From assembly GCA_031291435.1 (NCBI GenBank), contig JARLJC010000137.1, positions 1-48,795 of the forward strand: DNA of 48,795 bases, written 5' to 3'. This document shows positions 8,115 to 17,462 of this stretch, one piece after another. The stretch's first letter is position 1. Each line of letters starts with the position of its first letter. The notes below the pieces were generated by a model that searched no databases, was not told the origin of the DNA, and worked only from the letters and a program-made list of their open reading frames with translations. The position numbers and the translations under genes were made by a program. This stretch comes from Alphaproteobacteria bacterium (GTDB lineage Bacteria > Pseudomonadota > Alphaproteobacteria > UBA9219).

Positions 8115-9164
8115 TTAGGCCAAGCGCCACAAAGGCGGCGCAGGCGGCGCGAATACCGTTATTCTTTGTCCATCCGGGGTTAAAATGGGCTTAATTTCGG
8201 CGCCGGGGGTGGGTTGTTTTTTAAGCGTTACATGTTCCCGATTGACCGGCAGGCCGTAAAAAGCCGGGCCGTTGAGGCTGGCGAAAGTTTCGAGTTTGGA
8301 CAAGGCTCCGGCCTCATCGAAAACCTGCGCATAAGTTTCCAAGGCATTGGGCGCGCAGAAAATTCCGGCGCAGCCGCAAGCGGACTCTTTCGCCGCGTCG
8401 GTATGCGGCGCGGTATCCGATCCCAGGAAAAACATGCGGCCTCCGGATGTGGCGGCCTCGATCAAAGCCTGCCGATGCGTCTCGCGCTTAACGACGGGCA
8501 GGCAGTAAAAATGCGGTCGCATGCCGCCCGCCAGCATGGCGTTACGGTTGATGGTGAGGTGATGCGGGGTGATGGTGGCCGCAAGCCTGCCGCCCTGCCC
8601 TTCGGCGGCGACATAGGCGGCGGCTTCGGATGTCGTGATATGTTCGAACACGATTTTGAGGCCGGGCATGTCACGGCGCAGCGGGGTCAGAATGCGGTCG
8701 ATGAATACGGCTTCGCGGTCGAAAATATCGACGTCGCGATCCGTCACTTCGCCATGCACCAGAAGCGGCATGCCGATGCGCTGCATGCGTTCCAGCACGG
8801 GGTAGATTTTGCGGATATCGGTAACACCGTGTTCGGAATTGGTGGTGGCGCCGGCGGGATAAAGTTTGGCGGCGGTGACGATGCCATTCGCATGCCCCTG
8901 CGCCAGATCGTCGGCGTCGGTCACGTCGGTGAGATAGAGCGTCATCAAGGGCGTGAAGGCCATGCCCGCCGGGAGCGCCGCGAGAATCTCGTCGCGATAG
9001 GCTGCCGCGCGCGCCGAATTTGTCACCGGCGGGTGTAAATTCGGCATGACGATGGCGCGGGCGAAACTGCGCGCCGTATAAGGCAGAACCGCGCGCAGCA
9101 CAGCACCCTCGCGCAGATGCACGTGCCAGTCGTCGGGGCGGATGAGCGTAAGCATATCGGTCAT
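8115..9164 (-). CDS. pyrC: Dihydroorotase
   Basis: The zinc amidohydrolase that closes carbamoyl-aspartate to dihydroorotate in pyrimidine synthesis. The 349 residues match class II (E. coli-type) PyrC. Signatures include the metal-binding [10 protein letters not shown] near the N-terminus, [21 protein letters not shown] with the Lys that is carboxylated, [21 protein letters not shown] and GSDTAPH. No Shine-Dalgarno is visible at the ATG. Instead a perfect hairpin (GCGGAC/GTCCGC, 9165-9182) lies against the start codon, and part of it is shared with the structured repeat at 9177-9248, so start access may depend on RNA folding. The two ATPase genes follow on the same strand. Confidence 0.96.
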   Translation of the reverse strand: MTDMLTLIRPDDWHVHLREGAVLRAVLPYTARSFARAIVMPNLHPPVTNSARAAAYRDEILAALPAGMAFTPLMTLYLTDVTDADDLAQGHANGIVTAAKLYPAGATTNSEHGVTDIRKIYPVLERMQRIGMPLLVHGEVTDRDVDIFDREAVFIDRILTPLRRDMPGLKIVFEHITTSEAAAYVAAEGQGGRLAATITPHHLTINRNAMLAGGMRPHFYCLPVVKRETHRQALIEAATSGGRMFFLGSDTAPHTDAAKESACGCAGIFCAPNALETYAQVFDEAGALSKLETFASLNGPAFYGLPVNREHVTLKKQPTPGAEIKPILTPDGQRITVFAPPAPPLWRLA

Positions 9165-9176
9165 GCGGACAACTTA

Positions 9177-9248
9177 GTCCGCGATCGTTGCCGATGGAAG
9201 CGTTTTACGCGCCCATCGGAAACTGAATCGCCGGACTTATATAAAAAC
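9177..9248 (-). repeat. Structured repeat, copy 1 (pyrC leader)
   Basis: This 72-bp stretch shares conserved ends with 39726-39798: 13 of 13 bases at one end (GTCCGCGATCGTT on the + strand) and about 22 of 25 at the other. The middles differ but both fold. Here the stems are GTCCG/CGGAC (outer), CGAT/ATCG, CCGATGG/CCATCGG and an apical GCGU-AAA-ACGC on the minus-strand RNA. It lies between leuA and pyrC, reading toward pyrC. It could be an RNA leader element or a small mobile palindrome. Confidence 0.65.
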
Positions 9249-9264
9249 CCGGCGCAATGCGGGC
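9243..9264 (-). terminator. Possible leuA terminator
   Basis: On the minus strand a GC-rich imperfect hairpin (CCCG...CGGG with an inner CGC-ATT-GCG) is followed by TTTTTAT, about ten bases after the leuA stop. It would be rho-independent but has a short stem with a bulge. The T-run is also the conserved edge of the structured repeat, so it may serve another purpose. Confidence 0.35.
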
Positions 9265-9273
9265 TTGGCAATC

Positions 9274-11091
9274 TCAGGCCACATTCGGCGCATAAACCGC
9301 TGGCTTGTCGCCCCTCGGCACTCCAGCCCCTCTTGGCTGGGGTTCGGAGACATGAGGATGATCGGTATAGCTGTCCGGCAAAGTCAGCTTGCCCTGCGCC
9401 ACCGCGCGGTTGACGCCGCTGAGGATCGCCTGCAACGACGCCGTGACGGTATTCTCGCTAACGCCCGCGCCGTAGAAAGTACCCGGCACGCCCTTGATCG
9501 ATAACTCCACCACCGAAATCGCCCTGGCGTTGGAGCCGGTGCCGAGAGCCTGTTCCTTATAATATTCGACGCCGATCGGCAGGCCGAGCGCGTGAATCGC
9601 GCCGTCGATCGGGCCGTTGCCGAGGCCGAGCAGGGTCACGTTCTCGCCTTTATAATCAAGGGTGATTCCAACGCCCTGCGGTTCGTTGCCATGTTCGGCG
9701 GTGAGAAAGTGTCCAGCATATTTGACCGGCGTTTCGACATTCACATATTCATTCTGAAACGCCTTCCAGATATCGTCGGCGCTGACTTCGGCCTTGGTGG
9801 CTTCGGCTTCTTTCTGAACCACGCCGCTGAATTCCACCTGCATGCGGGTCGGCATATCGATGCCCTTGGTCGAATTGAGGACATAAGAAATGCCGCCTTT
9901 GCCCGACTGGGTATTGATGCGGATGATGTTGTCGAGTTTGCGCCCGATATCGCGCGGATCGATCAGCAGATAGGGCATCGCCCACTCTACCCCTCGCGCG
10001 ACGCCGTCCTTCATTCCCGTCGCCCATGCCGCCATTTTGGCGAAGCCTTTCTTGATCGCGTCCTGATGCGAACCGGAAAAGGCCGTAAACACCAGATCGC
10101 CCGCGTAAGGATGACGTTCATGCACCCGCATTCCCGTCAGCCTTTCATAAGTGCGGACGATTTCCGGCAGATTGGAAAAATCGAGGCCGGAAGCGACGCC
10201 CTGCGTCTGCATATTGAGCGCCATCGTGACCAGATCGACATTGCCGGTGCGTTCGCCATTGCCGAACAGGCAGCCTTCGACGCGGTCGGCCCCCGCCATC
10301 AAGCCGAGTTCCGTGGCCGCCACCGCCGTACCGCGGTCGTTATGGGTGTGCAGGCTGATAGCGACGCTGTCGCGGTTTTTCAGATTGCGATCCATCCATT
10401 CGATCATGTCGGCATAAACATTGGGCTGGCAAACTTCGACCGTCGCGGGGAGGTTGAAGATGACCTTGCGGTGGGGCGTAGCGCCCCATTCCGCCGCCAC
10501 CGCATCGCAGATATCGCGCGCGAAGGTCAGTTCGGTTTGCGAGAAAGTCTCGGGACTGAATTCCAGCGTGATGTCGGTTTCGGGATGCTGGGCCGCCAGC
10601 TCCCTGATCTGCCGCACGCTGCTGACCGCCATCTCGATGACTTGTTCTTTTGACTTGTTGAACACGACGTCGCGAAATAAAGGCGAGGTCGCGACATAGA
10701 CATGGAAGATCGCCTGCTTGGCCCCGGCCAGCGAGTCCATCGTACGCTTGATCAGATCGGGGCGCGCCTGCGTCAGAACCTGAATCTTCATATCGTCGGG
10801 GATATGGCCGCCTTCGATCAGGCGGCGCACGAAATCGAATTCCATCTGCGAGGCGGCGGGAAACGCGACTTCGATTTCCTTGAAACCGATTTTTTTCAGC
10901 ATCTGGAAGAATTCGAATTTCTTGTCGCTGTCCATCGGTTCGAAAATCGCCTGATTGCCGTCGCGCAGGCAGCTGCTGAGCCAGCGCGGCGCTTCGGCGA
11001 TGGAGCGGCTCGGCCATTGCCGGTCGGGCAAAGCGACGGGCGCGGTGGGACGGTATTTCTGCGGGGTCTGGTCGTTCAAAATAATCTCCAT
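9274..11091 (-). CDS. leuA: 2-isopropylmalate synthase (long form)
   Basis: The first committed enzyme of leucine synthesis, condensing acetyl-CoA with 2-oxoisovalerate. The 605 residues place it in the longer LeuA class. The N-terminal TIM-barrel contains SSCLRDGNQA (catalytic Arg, metal Asp), the AFPAASQMEFDFVRRL segment, HTHNDRGT with metal-binding His residues, and GNGERTGNVDLV. The C-terminal ~150 residues form the LeuA allosteric domain that senses leucine (VEYYKEQALGTGSNARAISVVELS). Expression is probably controlled by ribosome-mediated attenuation at 11112-11212. It is transcribed toward pyrC, with a possible weak terminator between them. Confidence 0.97.
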   Translation of the reverse strand: MEIILNDQTPQKYRPTAPVALPDRQWPSRSIAEAPRWLSSCLRDGNQAIFEPMDSDKKFEFFQMLKKIGFKEIEVAFPAASQMEFDFVRRLIEGGHIPDDMKIQVLTQARPDLIKRTMDSLAGAKQAIFHVYVATSPLFRDVVFNKSKEQVIEMAVSSVRQIRELAAQHPETDITLEFSPETFSQTELTFARDICDAVAAEWGATPHRKVIFNLPATVEVCQPNVYADMIEWMDRNLKNRDSVAISLHTHNDRGTAVAATELGLMAGADRVEGCLFGNGERTGNVDLVTMALNMQTQGVASGLDFSNLPEIVRTYERLTGMRVHERHPYAGDLVFTAFSGSHQDAIKKGFAKMAAWATGMKDGVARGVEWAMPYLLIDPRDIGRKLDNIIRINTQSGKGGISYVLNSTKGIDMPTRMQVEFSGVVQKEAEATKAEVSADDIWKAFQNEYVNVETPVKYAGHFLTAEHGNEPQGVGITLDYKGENVTLLGLGNGPIDGAIHALGLPIGVEYYKEQALGTGSNARAISVVELSIKGVPGTFYGAGVSENTVTASLQAILSGVNRAVAQGKLTLPDSYTDHPHVSEPQPRGAGVPRGDKPAVYAPNVA

Positions 11092-11111
11092 AAGCTCAAA
11101 TTTCGGGCAAT

Positions 11112-11133
11112 AAAAAACCCCCGTATCTGGGGG
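11112..11133 (-). terminator. leuA attenuator terminator
   Basis: Read on the minus strand, CCCCC (complement of 11129-11133) and GGGGG (complement of 11118-11122) form a hairpin with a 6-base loop, followed directly by six T (complement of 11112-11117). It stands about 20 bases before the leuA ATG, inside the leader. That is where an attenuator belongs and not where an ordinary gene-end terminator would be. Confidence 0.85.
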
Positions 11134-11172
11134 CGGAATGCGTTGACCGGTCGTGCGACTTATAGTCGCCCC
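11130..11172 (-). promoter_or_regulatory. Antiterminator and pause hairpin of the leuA leader
   Basis: On the minus-strand RNA, GGGGCG (complement of 11167-11172) can pair with CGCCCC (complement of 11130-11135), which is the left arm of the terminator, so the two folds exclude each other. Between them GCGACT/AGTCGC (11155-11169) forms a perfect 6-bp hairpin. The GGGGCG segment begins five bases after the leader-peptide stop. A ribosome finishing the leader would cover it and let the terminator form; one stalled at the Leu codons would leave it free. Confidence 0.7.
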
Positions 11173-11176
11173 GTGT

Positions 11177-11212
11177 TCAACGCCATCTAAGAAGGAGGTT
11201 TTTGCGAATCAT
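11177..11212 (-). CDS. leuL: leuA leader peptide, MIRKNLLLRWR
   Basis: An 11-codon frame reads M-I-R-K-N-L-L-L-R-W-R and stops with TGA. It contains three consecutive leucine codons (CTC CTT CTT). It ends about 43 bases before the terminator hairpin, and the first antiterminator segment follows almost at once. This is the classical arrangement for amino-acid attenuation as known for leu, his and trp operons, and leucine leaders before leuA are known in alphaproteobacteria. A strong ribosome site is not obvious (GGGAACC lies about 10 bases upstream of the ATG). Confidence 0.8.
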   Translation of the reverse strand: MIRKNLLLRWR

Positions 11213-11430
11213 AAAAAAAGCCGGTTCCCAGTTGCTTATTTAGAGAAATGATAGGATTTCCAGCGTTTCGCAATAGAAAATTATGCCTTTTATCAAAAAC
11301 GCAATAAAATTACGCGACGTCCCCATGGCTGGCCTAACAAACCTCGCGTTTTCCGGTTTGAAGAAGGCCGCGCTTTATGAACATATGGGTCGCCGGGTAA
11401 GTTTCCGGTGCTGCCAGCCGCCATTCACAC
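11213..11430. other. Intergenic stretch between the leuA leader and the ATP-grasp gene
   Basis: These 218 bases separate two divergent transcription units and should hold the promoters of both. I could not assign convincing -35/-10 pairs. A short open frame on the + strand from 11284 (MPFIKNAIKLRDV...) runs into the next gene in another frame, and has no ribosome site or recognisable content. Confidence 0.5.
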
Positions 11431-12735
11431 ATGAACGCCCTCAAGAAAAAGCATCCCTGGAATATTCTGATCCTGCCGGCCGCCAGCGAAGTCGGGCTTG
11501 AGATTTGCCGCGCTTTGCGCGATTGCAAGGAAGTTATTTTGCACGGCGCCAATCAGCCGGGACAGAGTCTTGCCGATTTTTATTTCCAGAAAGTTCATGT
11601 TCTGCCGCGCATCGATCAACCCGAATTCTGGACAGCGGCGGCACAGTTGATCCATGAATTGAAAATCGACGCGATTTTCCCCGCGCATGACGAGGTCATT
11701 GAAACGCTCGGACAAAATCCCGGCAGGCTTGCGGTTCCTGTAATGACTTCGACTGCCGGAACATGCCGCGTCTGCCGGTCGAAGAAACGCACCTACGAAA
11801 TACTGAGGGGCGTGGTGCCGGTGCCGGAAATTATTGCCGATGCGCACGCCAATAAAATGTGGCCGCGCTTTGCCAAACCGGAATGCGGGCAAGGCAGCCG
11901 TCGCGCGCGGCGCTTCGACGATGCCGCGACTCTACAGGCCGCTCTTGCTGCAGAACCCGACTTGCTGGTCACGGAATATCTGCCCGGCGCTGAGTATACG
12001 GTCGATTGTTTCAGCCAGCCCGGCCGCGGTTTGCTGTATGCGCAGGCTCGCGAACGCCGGGAGACCAAGGCCGGCATCGCCGTGCGCACCAGCCCCGTGG
12101 AGCTGGAAGAAACCCAGAATTACGCGGCGGCCATCGACCGGAAAATCCCCTTCACCGGCGCGTGGTTTTTTCAACTGAAAGCCGCCGCGGACGGTACGCT
12201 GAAAATTCTGGAAGTCGCGCCGCGCATCGCGGGCAGCAGCGCGTTGAGCCATGCGCTGGGCCCCAACCTGCCGCTGCTCAGCCTTTACGTCGCAGCGGGA
12301 TATGACGTGGAAATCGCGGCGACGCCTGCGCCCGACCTGATGCTGGGGCGCGGCTTCGATGTTAAATTCATCGATAACAGGCCGATGGCGGCGCTGTATG
12401 TCGATTATGACGATACGCTGATTGTGCGCGGCGCGGTCAATACGCGTCTCGTCGCCCTGATTTTCAATTGCCGCAATCGCCAGATTCCGGTCAAGCTGAT
12501 CACCCGCCATGCCGGGGATTTGCAGGCCAGCCTGACGCAACATCGGCTCGCGGGACTGTTCGATCAGATCATTCACATCATTGATCCGACGCAGCCGAAA
12601 GCACCTTTCATCACCGAGCCCGATGCCGTTCTGATCGACGACAGTTTCCGCGAGCGGCAGGAAACCGCCAAAACGCGCGGCATTCGCTGCTATGATCCAG
12701 CCGCTGCGCTGAGCCTGCTCGACGAGCGGATTTAG
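11431..12735 (+). CDS. ATP-grasp ligase fused to a HAD-type hydrolase domain
   Basis: A 434-residue two-domain protein. Residues 1-310 are an ATP-grasp carboxylate-amine ligase of the carbamoyl-phosphate-synthase-like type. It has a pre-ATP-grasp Rossmann segment (NILILPAASEVGLEICRAL), a lid region (KPECGQGSRRAR), TEYLPGAEYTVD, and the metal-binding EVAPRIAGSS. From about 320 a HAD domain begins with motif I DYDDT (Asp325, Asp327) and ends with the motif IV-like LIDDSFRER. The substrate is unknown. The gene opens the glycan region and is followed two bases later by a glycosyltransferase, so a role in making or attaching an amide- or amino-acid-decorated sugar is plausible but inferred. The HAD domain could remove a phosphate from the same substrate. 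Confidence 0.8.
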   Translation: MNALKKKHPWNILILPAASEVGLEICRALRDCKEVILHGANQPGQSLADFYFQKVHVLPRIDQPEFWTAAAQLIHELKIDAIFPAHDEVIETLGQNPGRLAVPVMTSTAGTCRVCRSKKRTYEILRGVVPVPEIIADAHANKMWPRFAKPECGQGSRRARRFDDAATLQAALAAEPDLLVTEYLPGAEYTVDCFSQPGRGLLYAQARERRETKAGIAVRTSPVELEETQNYAAAIDRKIPFTGAWFFQLKAAADGTLKILEVAPRIAGSSALSHALGPNLPLLSLYVAAGYDVEIAATPAPDLMLGRGFDVKFIDNRPMAALYVDYDDTLIVRGAVNTRLVALIFNCRNRQIPVKLITRHAGDLQASLTQHRLAGLFDQIIHIIDPTQPKAPFITEPDAVLIDDSFRERQETAKTRGIRCYDPAAALSLLDERI

Positions 12736-12737
12736 CC

Positions 12738-14258
12738 ATGTTCAGCCAGCCCGCCCACGGACAAAAATCGTCGCCACCCGAATGGACGAGCGTACACACG
12801 CGCTCCAGCGGAACCGGGCGCGGCAAGAAATTGTGCCTCGTTGCCGACGCCTCCGCTGCAACGCATCAACTTGCAAAAAACTTTGCCGCCGATGGGTGGG
12901 TGGTAACGCTCCTCGATCTGGGTGGCACCGAAAGCCCGCCGATAAAAGGCATAACGCATGTGCGGCTGGCGGGACAGTATCGCGAAACGCAATGGTATAT
13001 CCCGGTGCAATCTCTGTGCGCCTATCATTGGTTGTGTGACAAAGATTTCGACCTGATCGTTTTCCATCGCGGGTTCGGGGCGGGACATTATCCATGTCGC
13101 GCGCGGCATCTAGGACTGGCCTTCAAGGACACACCGATTGTGGTGTGGATACCCGAACCGCATACGCAAAAGATGGAATCGGCGGCGCAATTCCCCGAAA
13201 CCTATGCCGACTTCGAACGCGATTTTATGGAACGGGAAACGATTGCCGGGGCGGATGCCGTTATCTGCGCCGAAACATCGGCGCTGTGGATGGAACAGGC
13301 CGGATGGCGCTGGCCCGCGCATATGGCGTTGCAAGATGAAAAAGCGGATATACCGTGGAGTCAATGGGCGGAAAATTTCACGCCCCCTGCCCGCATCGAT
13401 GCGCCGGAGATTTTTATTTCGGTTTGTCTGGCAACCCATAACCGCCCCGATTTTCTGCGCGAGGCGCTACGATCGCTCGAAACCCAGACCTATGCGCGTT
13501 TTGAAGTCATTGTGATCGATGACGGCAGTACCGACTCCGGCGTCGAAAGTGTGCGCGCCGACTATGCGCCGACCTTCAAAAAGAGAAGCTGGCGCTGGGA
13601 AAAGCAGGAAAATACCGGGCCTTCGCCCGCACGAAATCGCGCTGCCAATATGGCGGACGGTGACTATTTGCTATTCATGGATGATGACAATATCGCCTGT
13701 GCCGACGAGCTGGAGCGCATGGCGCTGGCCGCGCAGAGCGGCGCGGATATTTTGACCTGCATGATGGGCGTGCATGATGGCAGCGCGATGAGTTCGCCGC
13801 CGCTAGCCTATCTGCCCGCCCGCAACGGGGAAGTCCTTCCGCTGGGCTGGATGCCGCTTGGCAACGCCATCGATCTTGCCCCTTTTGTCAACCGGATGGG
13901 CGACACGAATTCCCTGTTCCGGCGCGAACCTTTTCTGAAACTGGGCGGATTTCAGGGCGACCGCGCCATGATTTTCGAAGATTTCGATCTGTTTCTGCGC
14001 GCCTCGTTGGCCGGATATAGAATCGACGTCATCCCCGAAATTCTGGTTCTGTATCGCCGCAACCATTCTTCGCGCAGCATGGGACCGACGATTTTCACCA
14101 GCCATCTGCAAAGCTTGAAGCCGTTGCTGGCGCAATTGCCACCTTTCATGCGTTATGCCCTGCCTGCTTTGCGCCGGGACTGGTATCAGCGTCACAACCA
14201 TCGCCGCGAATCGGCAGGATTTCAGGAAATAGGTATAAAAACGCAATATCTTCTATGA
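12738..14258 (+). CDS. Two-domain glycosyltransferase: GT-B-like N-terminus and GT2 C-terminus
   Basis: A 506-residue cytoplasmic protein. The C-terminal part, from about 225, is a family 2 (GT-A) glycosyltransferase: ISVCLATHNRPDFLREAL, the nucleotide-binding VIVIDDGSTD, the metal-binding FMDDDN, and an acceptor-side IFEDFDLFLRASLAGYRI. The first ~200 residues (KKLCLVADASAATHQLAKNFAADGWVVTLLDLGG, FHRGFGAGHY, GADAVICAETSALW) look like one half of a GT-B glycosyltransferase, possibly inactive. It starts two bases after the ATP-grasp stop, so they are surely co-transcribed. Donor and acceptor are unknown. Confidence 0.82.
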   Translation: MFSQPAHGQKSSPPEWTSVHTRSSGTGRGKKLCLVADASAATHQLAKNFAADGWVVTLLDLGGTESPPIKGITHVRLAGQYRETQWYIPVQSLCAYHWLCDKDFDLIVFHRGFGAGHYPCRARHLGLAFKDTPIVVWIPEPHTQKMESAAQFPETYADFERDFMERETIAGADAVICAETSALWMEQAGWRWPAHMALQDEKADIPWSQWAENFTPPARIDAPEIFISVCLATHNRPDFLREALRSLETQTYARFEVIVIDDGSTDSGVESVRADYAPTFKKRSWRWEKQENTGPSPARNRAANMADGDYLLFMDDDNIACADELERMALAAQSGADILTCMMGVHDGSAMSSPPLAYLPARNGEVLPLGWMPLGNAIDLAPFVNRMGDTNSLFRREPFLKLGGFQGDRAMIFEDFDLFLRASLAGYRIDVIPEILVLYRRNHSSRSMGPTIFTSHLQSLKPLLAQLPPFMRYALPALRRDWYQRHNHRRESAGFQEIGIKTQYLL

Positions 14259-14321
14259 TTCCCCGAAACTCTGCCCTAAAATCCGTCACTTCTTCCCTCT
14301 CCCCACACTCTTATCAGCGTC

Positions 14322-15272
14322 ATGCAACGAATTTATAAACGTGTTCTGGTCGCGGGCGGCGGCGGGTTTGTCGGCTCACATTTGTGCGAACGCCTGCTCA
14401 AGGAAAAATGCGCGGTCATCTGCGTCGACAATTTCTATACCGGCGCGCGCGAGAATATCGAACATTTGATCGGCAACCCGTATTTCGAAGTCATCCGCCA
14501 CGACATTTGCTTCCCGCTTTATGTGGAAGTGGACGAGATCTATAACCTCGCCTGTCCGGCTTCGCCGATCCATTATCAGTTCGACCCGGTGCAGACGACC
14601 AAGACCAGCGTGGTGGGGTCGATCAATCTTCTGGGCCTTGCCAAACGGCGCAAAGCCAAAATTCTGCTGGCGTCGACCAGCGAAGTTTACGGCGATCCTG
14701 TCGTGCATCCGCAAGTCGAAAGTTACTGGGGCAATGTCAACCCGATCGGCCCGCGCGCCTGTTACGACGAAGGCAAGCGCTGCGCCGAAACTTTGTTCTT
14801 CGACTACCGGCGCCAGCACAAACTGCACACCAAGGTCGCGCGCATCTTCAATACCTATGGCCCTCGCATGCATCCTAACGACGGGCGCGTGGTTTCCAGT
14901 TTCGTCGTTCAGGCGTTGAAGAACGAACCGATCACCATTCATGGCGACGGCAAGCAAACGCGGTCTTTTTGTTATGTCGATGATCTGGTCGATGGCTTGA
15001 TGCGCCTGATGGCCACGAGCGACGATTTCTGCGGCCCGGTCAATATCGGCAATCCGGGCGAATTCTCGATCCATGAACTGGCCGAGATCGTGATCAAGAT
15101 GACCGGTTCTTCGTCGAAAATTTCGTTCCTGCCGCGCACGCAGGACGACCCGCAACAACGCCGCCCCGATATTACGCTGGCGGAAGAGAAATTGGGGTGG
15201 AAGCCGCATGTGCCGCTGAAGGACGGGCTGAAACCCACCGTCGATTATTTCCGCAATCTTCTGAAGGCGTAA
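14322..15272 (+). CDS. SDR-family UDP-glucuronate decarboxylase-like enzyme (UDP-xylose synthase type)
   Basis: A 316-residue extended short-chain dehydrogenase. The NAD-binding [10 protein letters not shown] is at the N-terminus. [36 protein letters not shown] (catalytic YxxxK) and [19 protein letters not shown] are the hallmark sequence of UDP-glucuronate decarboxylases, which convert UDP-glucuronate to UDP-xylose through a 4-keto intermediate. Related dTDP-glucose 4,6-dehydratases are less likely given these motifs. It is followed four bases later by another SDR gene, so the cluster likely makes a special nucleotide sugar for the glycosyltransferases around it. Confidence 0.88.
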   Translation: MQRIYKRVLVAGGGGFVGSHLCERLLKEKCAVICVDNFYTGARENIEHLIGNPYFEVIRHDICFPLYVEVDEIYNLACPASPIHYQFDPVQTTKTSVVGSINLLGLAKRRKAKILLASTSEVYGDPVVHPQVESYWGNVNPIGPRACYDEGKRCAETLFFDYRRQHKLHTKVARIFNTYGPRMHPNDGRVVSSFVVQALKNEPITIHGDGKQTRSFCYVDDLVDGLMRLMATSDDFCGPVNIGNPGEFSIHELAEIVIKMTGSSSKISFLPRTQDDPQQRRPDITLAEEKLGWKPHVPLKDGLKPTVDYFRNLLKA

Positions 15273-15276
15273 GGGC

Positions 15277-16341
15277 ATGAAGCGCGTTCTGGTTACCGGC
15301 GGCGCCGGTTTTGTCGGGTCGAACCTTTCTATCCTTCTGAAACGCGAGCATGGTGATGCCGAGATTATCGCCTTCGATAATTTGAAGCGGCGCGGTAGTG
15401 AACTGGCTTTGCCGCGTTTGCGCGAAGCAGGCGTTACTTTCGTACATGGCGATATCCGCAACCCCGAGGATTTGCAGTCGGTGGGCGCGTTCGACACGTT
15501 ACTGGACTGTGCTGCCGAACCTTCGGTGCATGCCGGGTATGGCGGCGATCCGCGTTACCTGATCAACACCAATCTGACGGGCACCTTCAACGCGCTGGAA
15601 GCCGCGCGGCCCCATAAAGCCGATGTCGTATTTTTATCGTCGAGCCGGGTTTATCCCATCGCACCGTTGCGCGACCTGCCGATGGCGACCGAGGGCGAGC
15701 GTTTTGTCATCAAGCCCGGCGCCAAAGGCACCGGCTGGTCGGCAGCCGGCATCGCCACCGATTTTCCGTTGGGCGGCGCGCGGTCGCTGTATGGAGCCAG
15801 CAAACTGGCCGCTGAACTGCTGGTCGAAGAGTATCGCGCCACCTATGGCCTGCGCACCGTCGTCAACCGTTGCGGCGTATTGACCGGGCCATGGCAGATG
15901 GGCAAGGTCGATCAGGGGTTCCTGGTCCTGTGGGCCGCCCGGCATCTCTATGGTGGCGAACTGACCTATATGGGTTTTGGCGGCAGCGGACATCAGGTGC
16001 GCGACATACTGCATGTCGCCGATCTGCACCGGTTGGTAGAAACTCAGCTTAAAAACCTCGATTCCTGCAATGGCGCGGTGTTCAATGCCGGCGGCGGCCA
16101 TGGAGTCAGCGTTTCCCTGCGCGAACTGAGCGACGCCTGCGCGCGCCACGCCGGGAAAAGCCCAAAAATCAACAGGGACGCCTCGACTCGAGCCGCCGAT
16201 ATCCCCTATTATGTCACCGACAATACCGACGTCACGCGCCGCACCGGCTGGAAGCCGGGGCAGAGCGTCGAGGATATTCTGACCGATGTTTTCCAATGGC
16301 TGCGCGATCACCACGCGGATCTGGAACCGATTTTACGCTAA
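15277..16341 (+). CDS. NAD-dependent sugar epimerase, CDP-paratose 2-epimerase-like
   Basis: A 354-residue extended SDR. It opens with VTGGAGFVGSNL for NAD binding. LDCAAEPSVHAG and the later LSSSRVYP (catalytic Ser), SLYGASK (catalytic Tyr and Lys) and VVNRCGVLTGPWQMGK resemble CDP-paratose/CDP-tyvelose 2-epimerase relatives. The product is therefore probably a 2-epimerised nucleotide sugar, but the exact substrate cannot be read from sequence. All catalytic residues are present, in contrast to the paralogue that follows. It lies four bases after the decarboxylase-like gene and 15 bases before the next SDR gene, in one operon. Confidence 0.85.
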   Translation: MKRVLVTGGAGFVGSNLSILLKREHGDAEIIAFDNLKRRGSELALPRLREAGVTFVHGDIRNPEDLQSVGAFDTLLDCAAEPSVHAGYGGDPRYLINTNLTGTFNALEAARPHKADVVFLSSSRVYPIAPLRDLPMATEGERFVIKPGAKGTGWSAAGIATDFPLGGARSLYGASKLAAELLVEEYRATYGLRTVVNRCGVLTGPWQMGKVDQGFLVLWAARHLYGGELTYMGFGGSGHQVRDILHVADLHRLVETQLKNLDSCNGAVFNAGGGHGVSVSLRELSDACARHAGKSPKINRDASTRAADIPYYVTDNTDVTRRTGWKPGQSVEDILTDVFQWLRDHHADLEPILR

Positions 16342-16356
16342 CCAGGGAGAAAGTTG

Positions 16357-17454
<1,098 letters not shown>

Positions 17455-17462
17455 CAGGCCTC

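Noticed and set aside
11284-11501. 72-codon frame before the ATP-grasp gene
   Set aside because: No ribosome site, no family likeness, and it overlaps a better gene in another frame.
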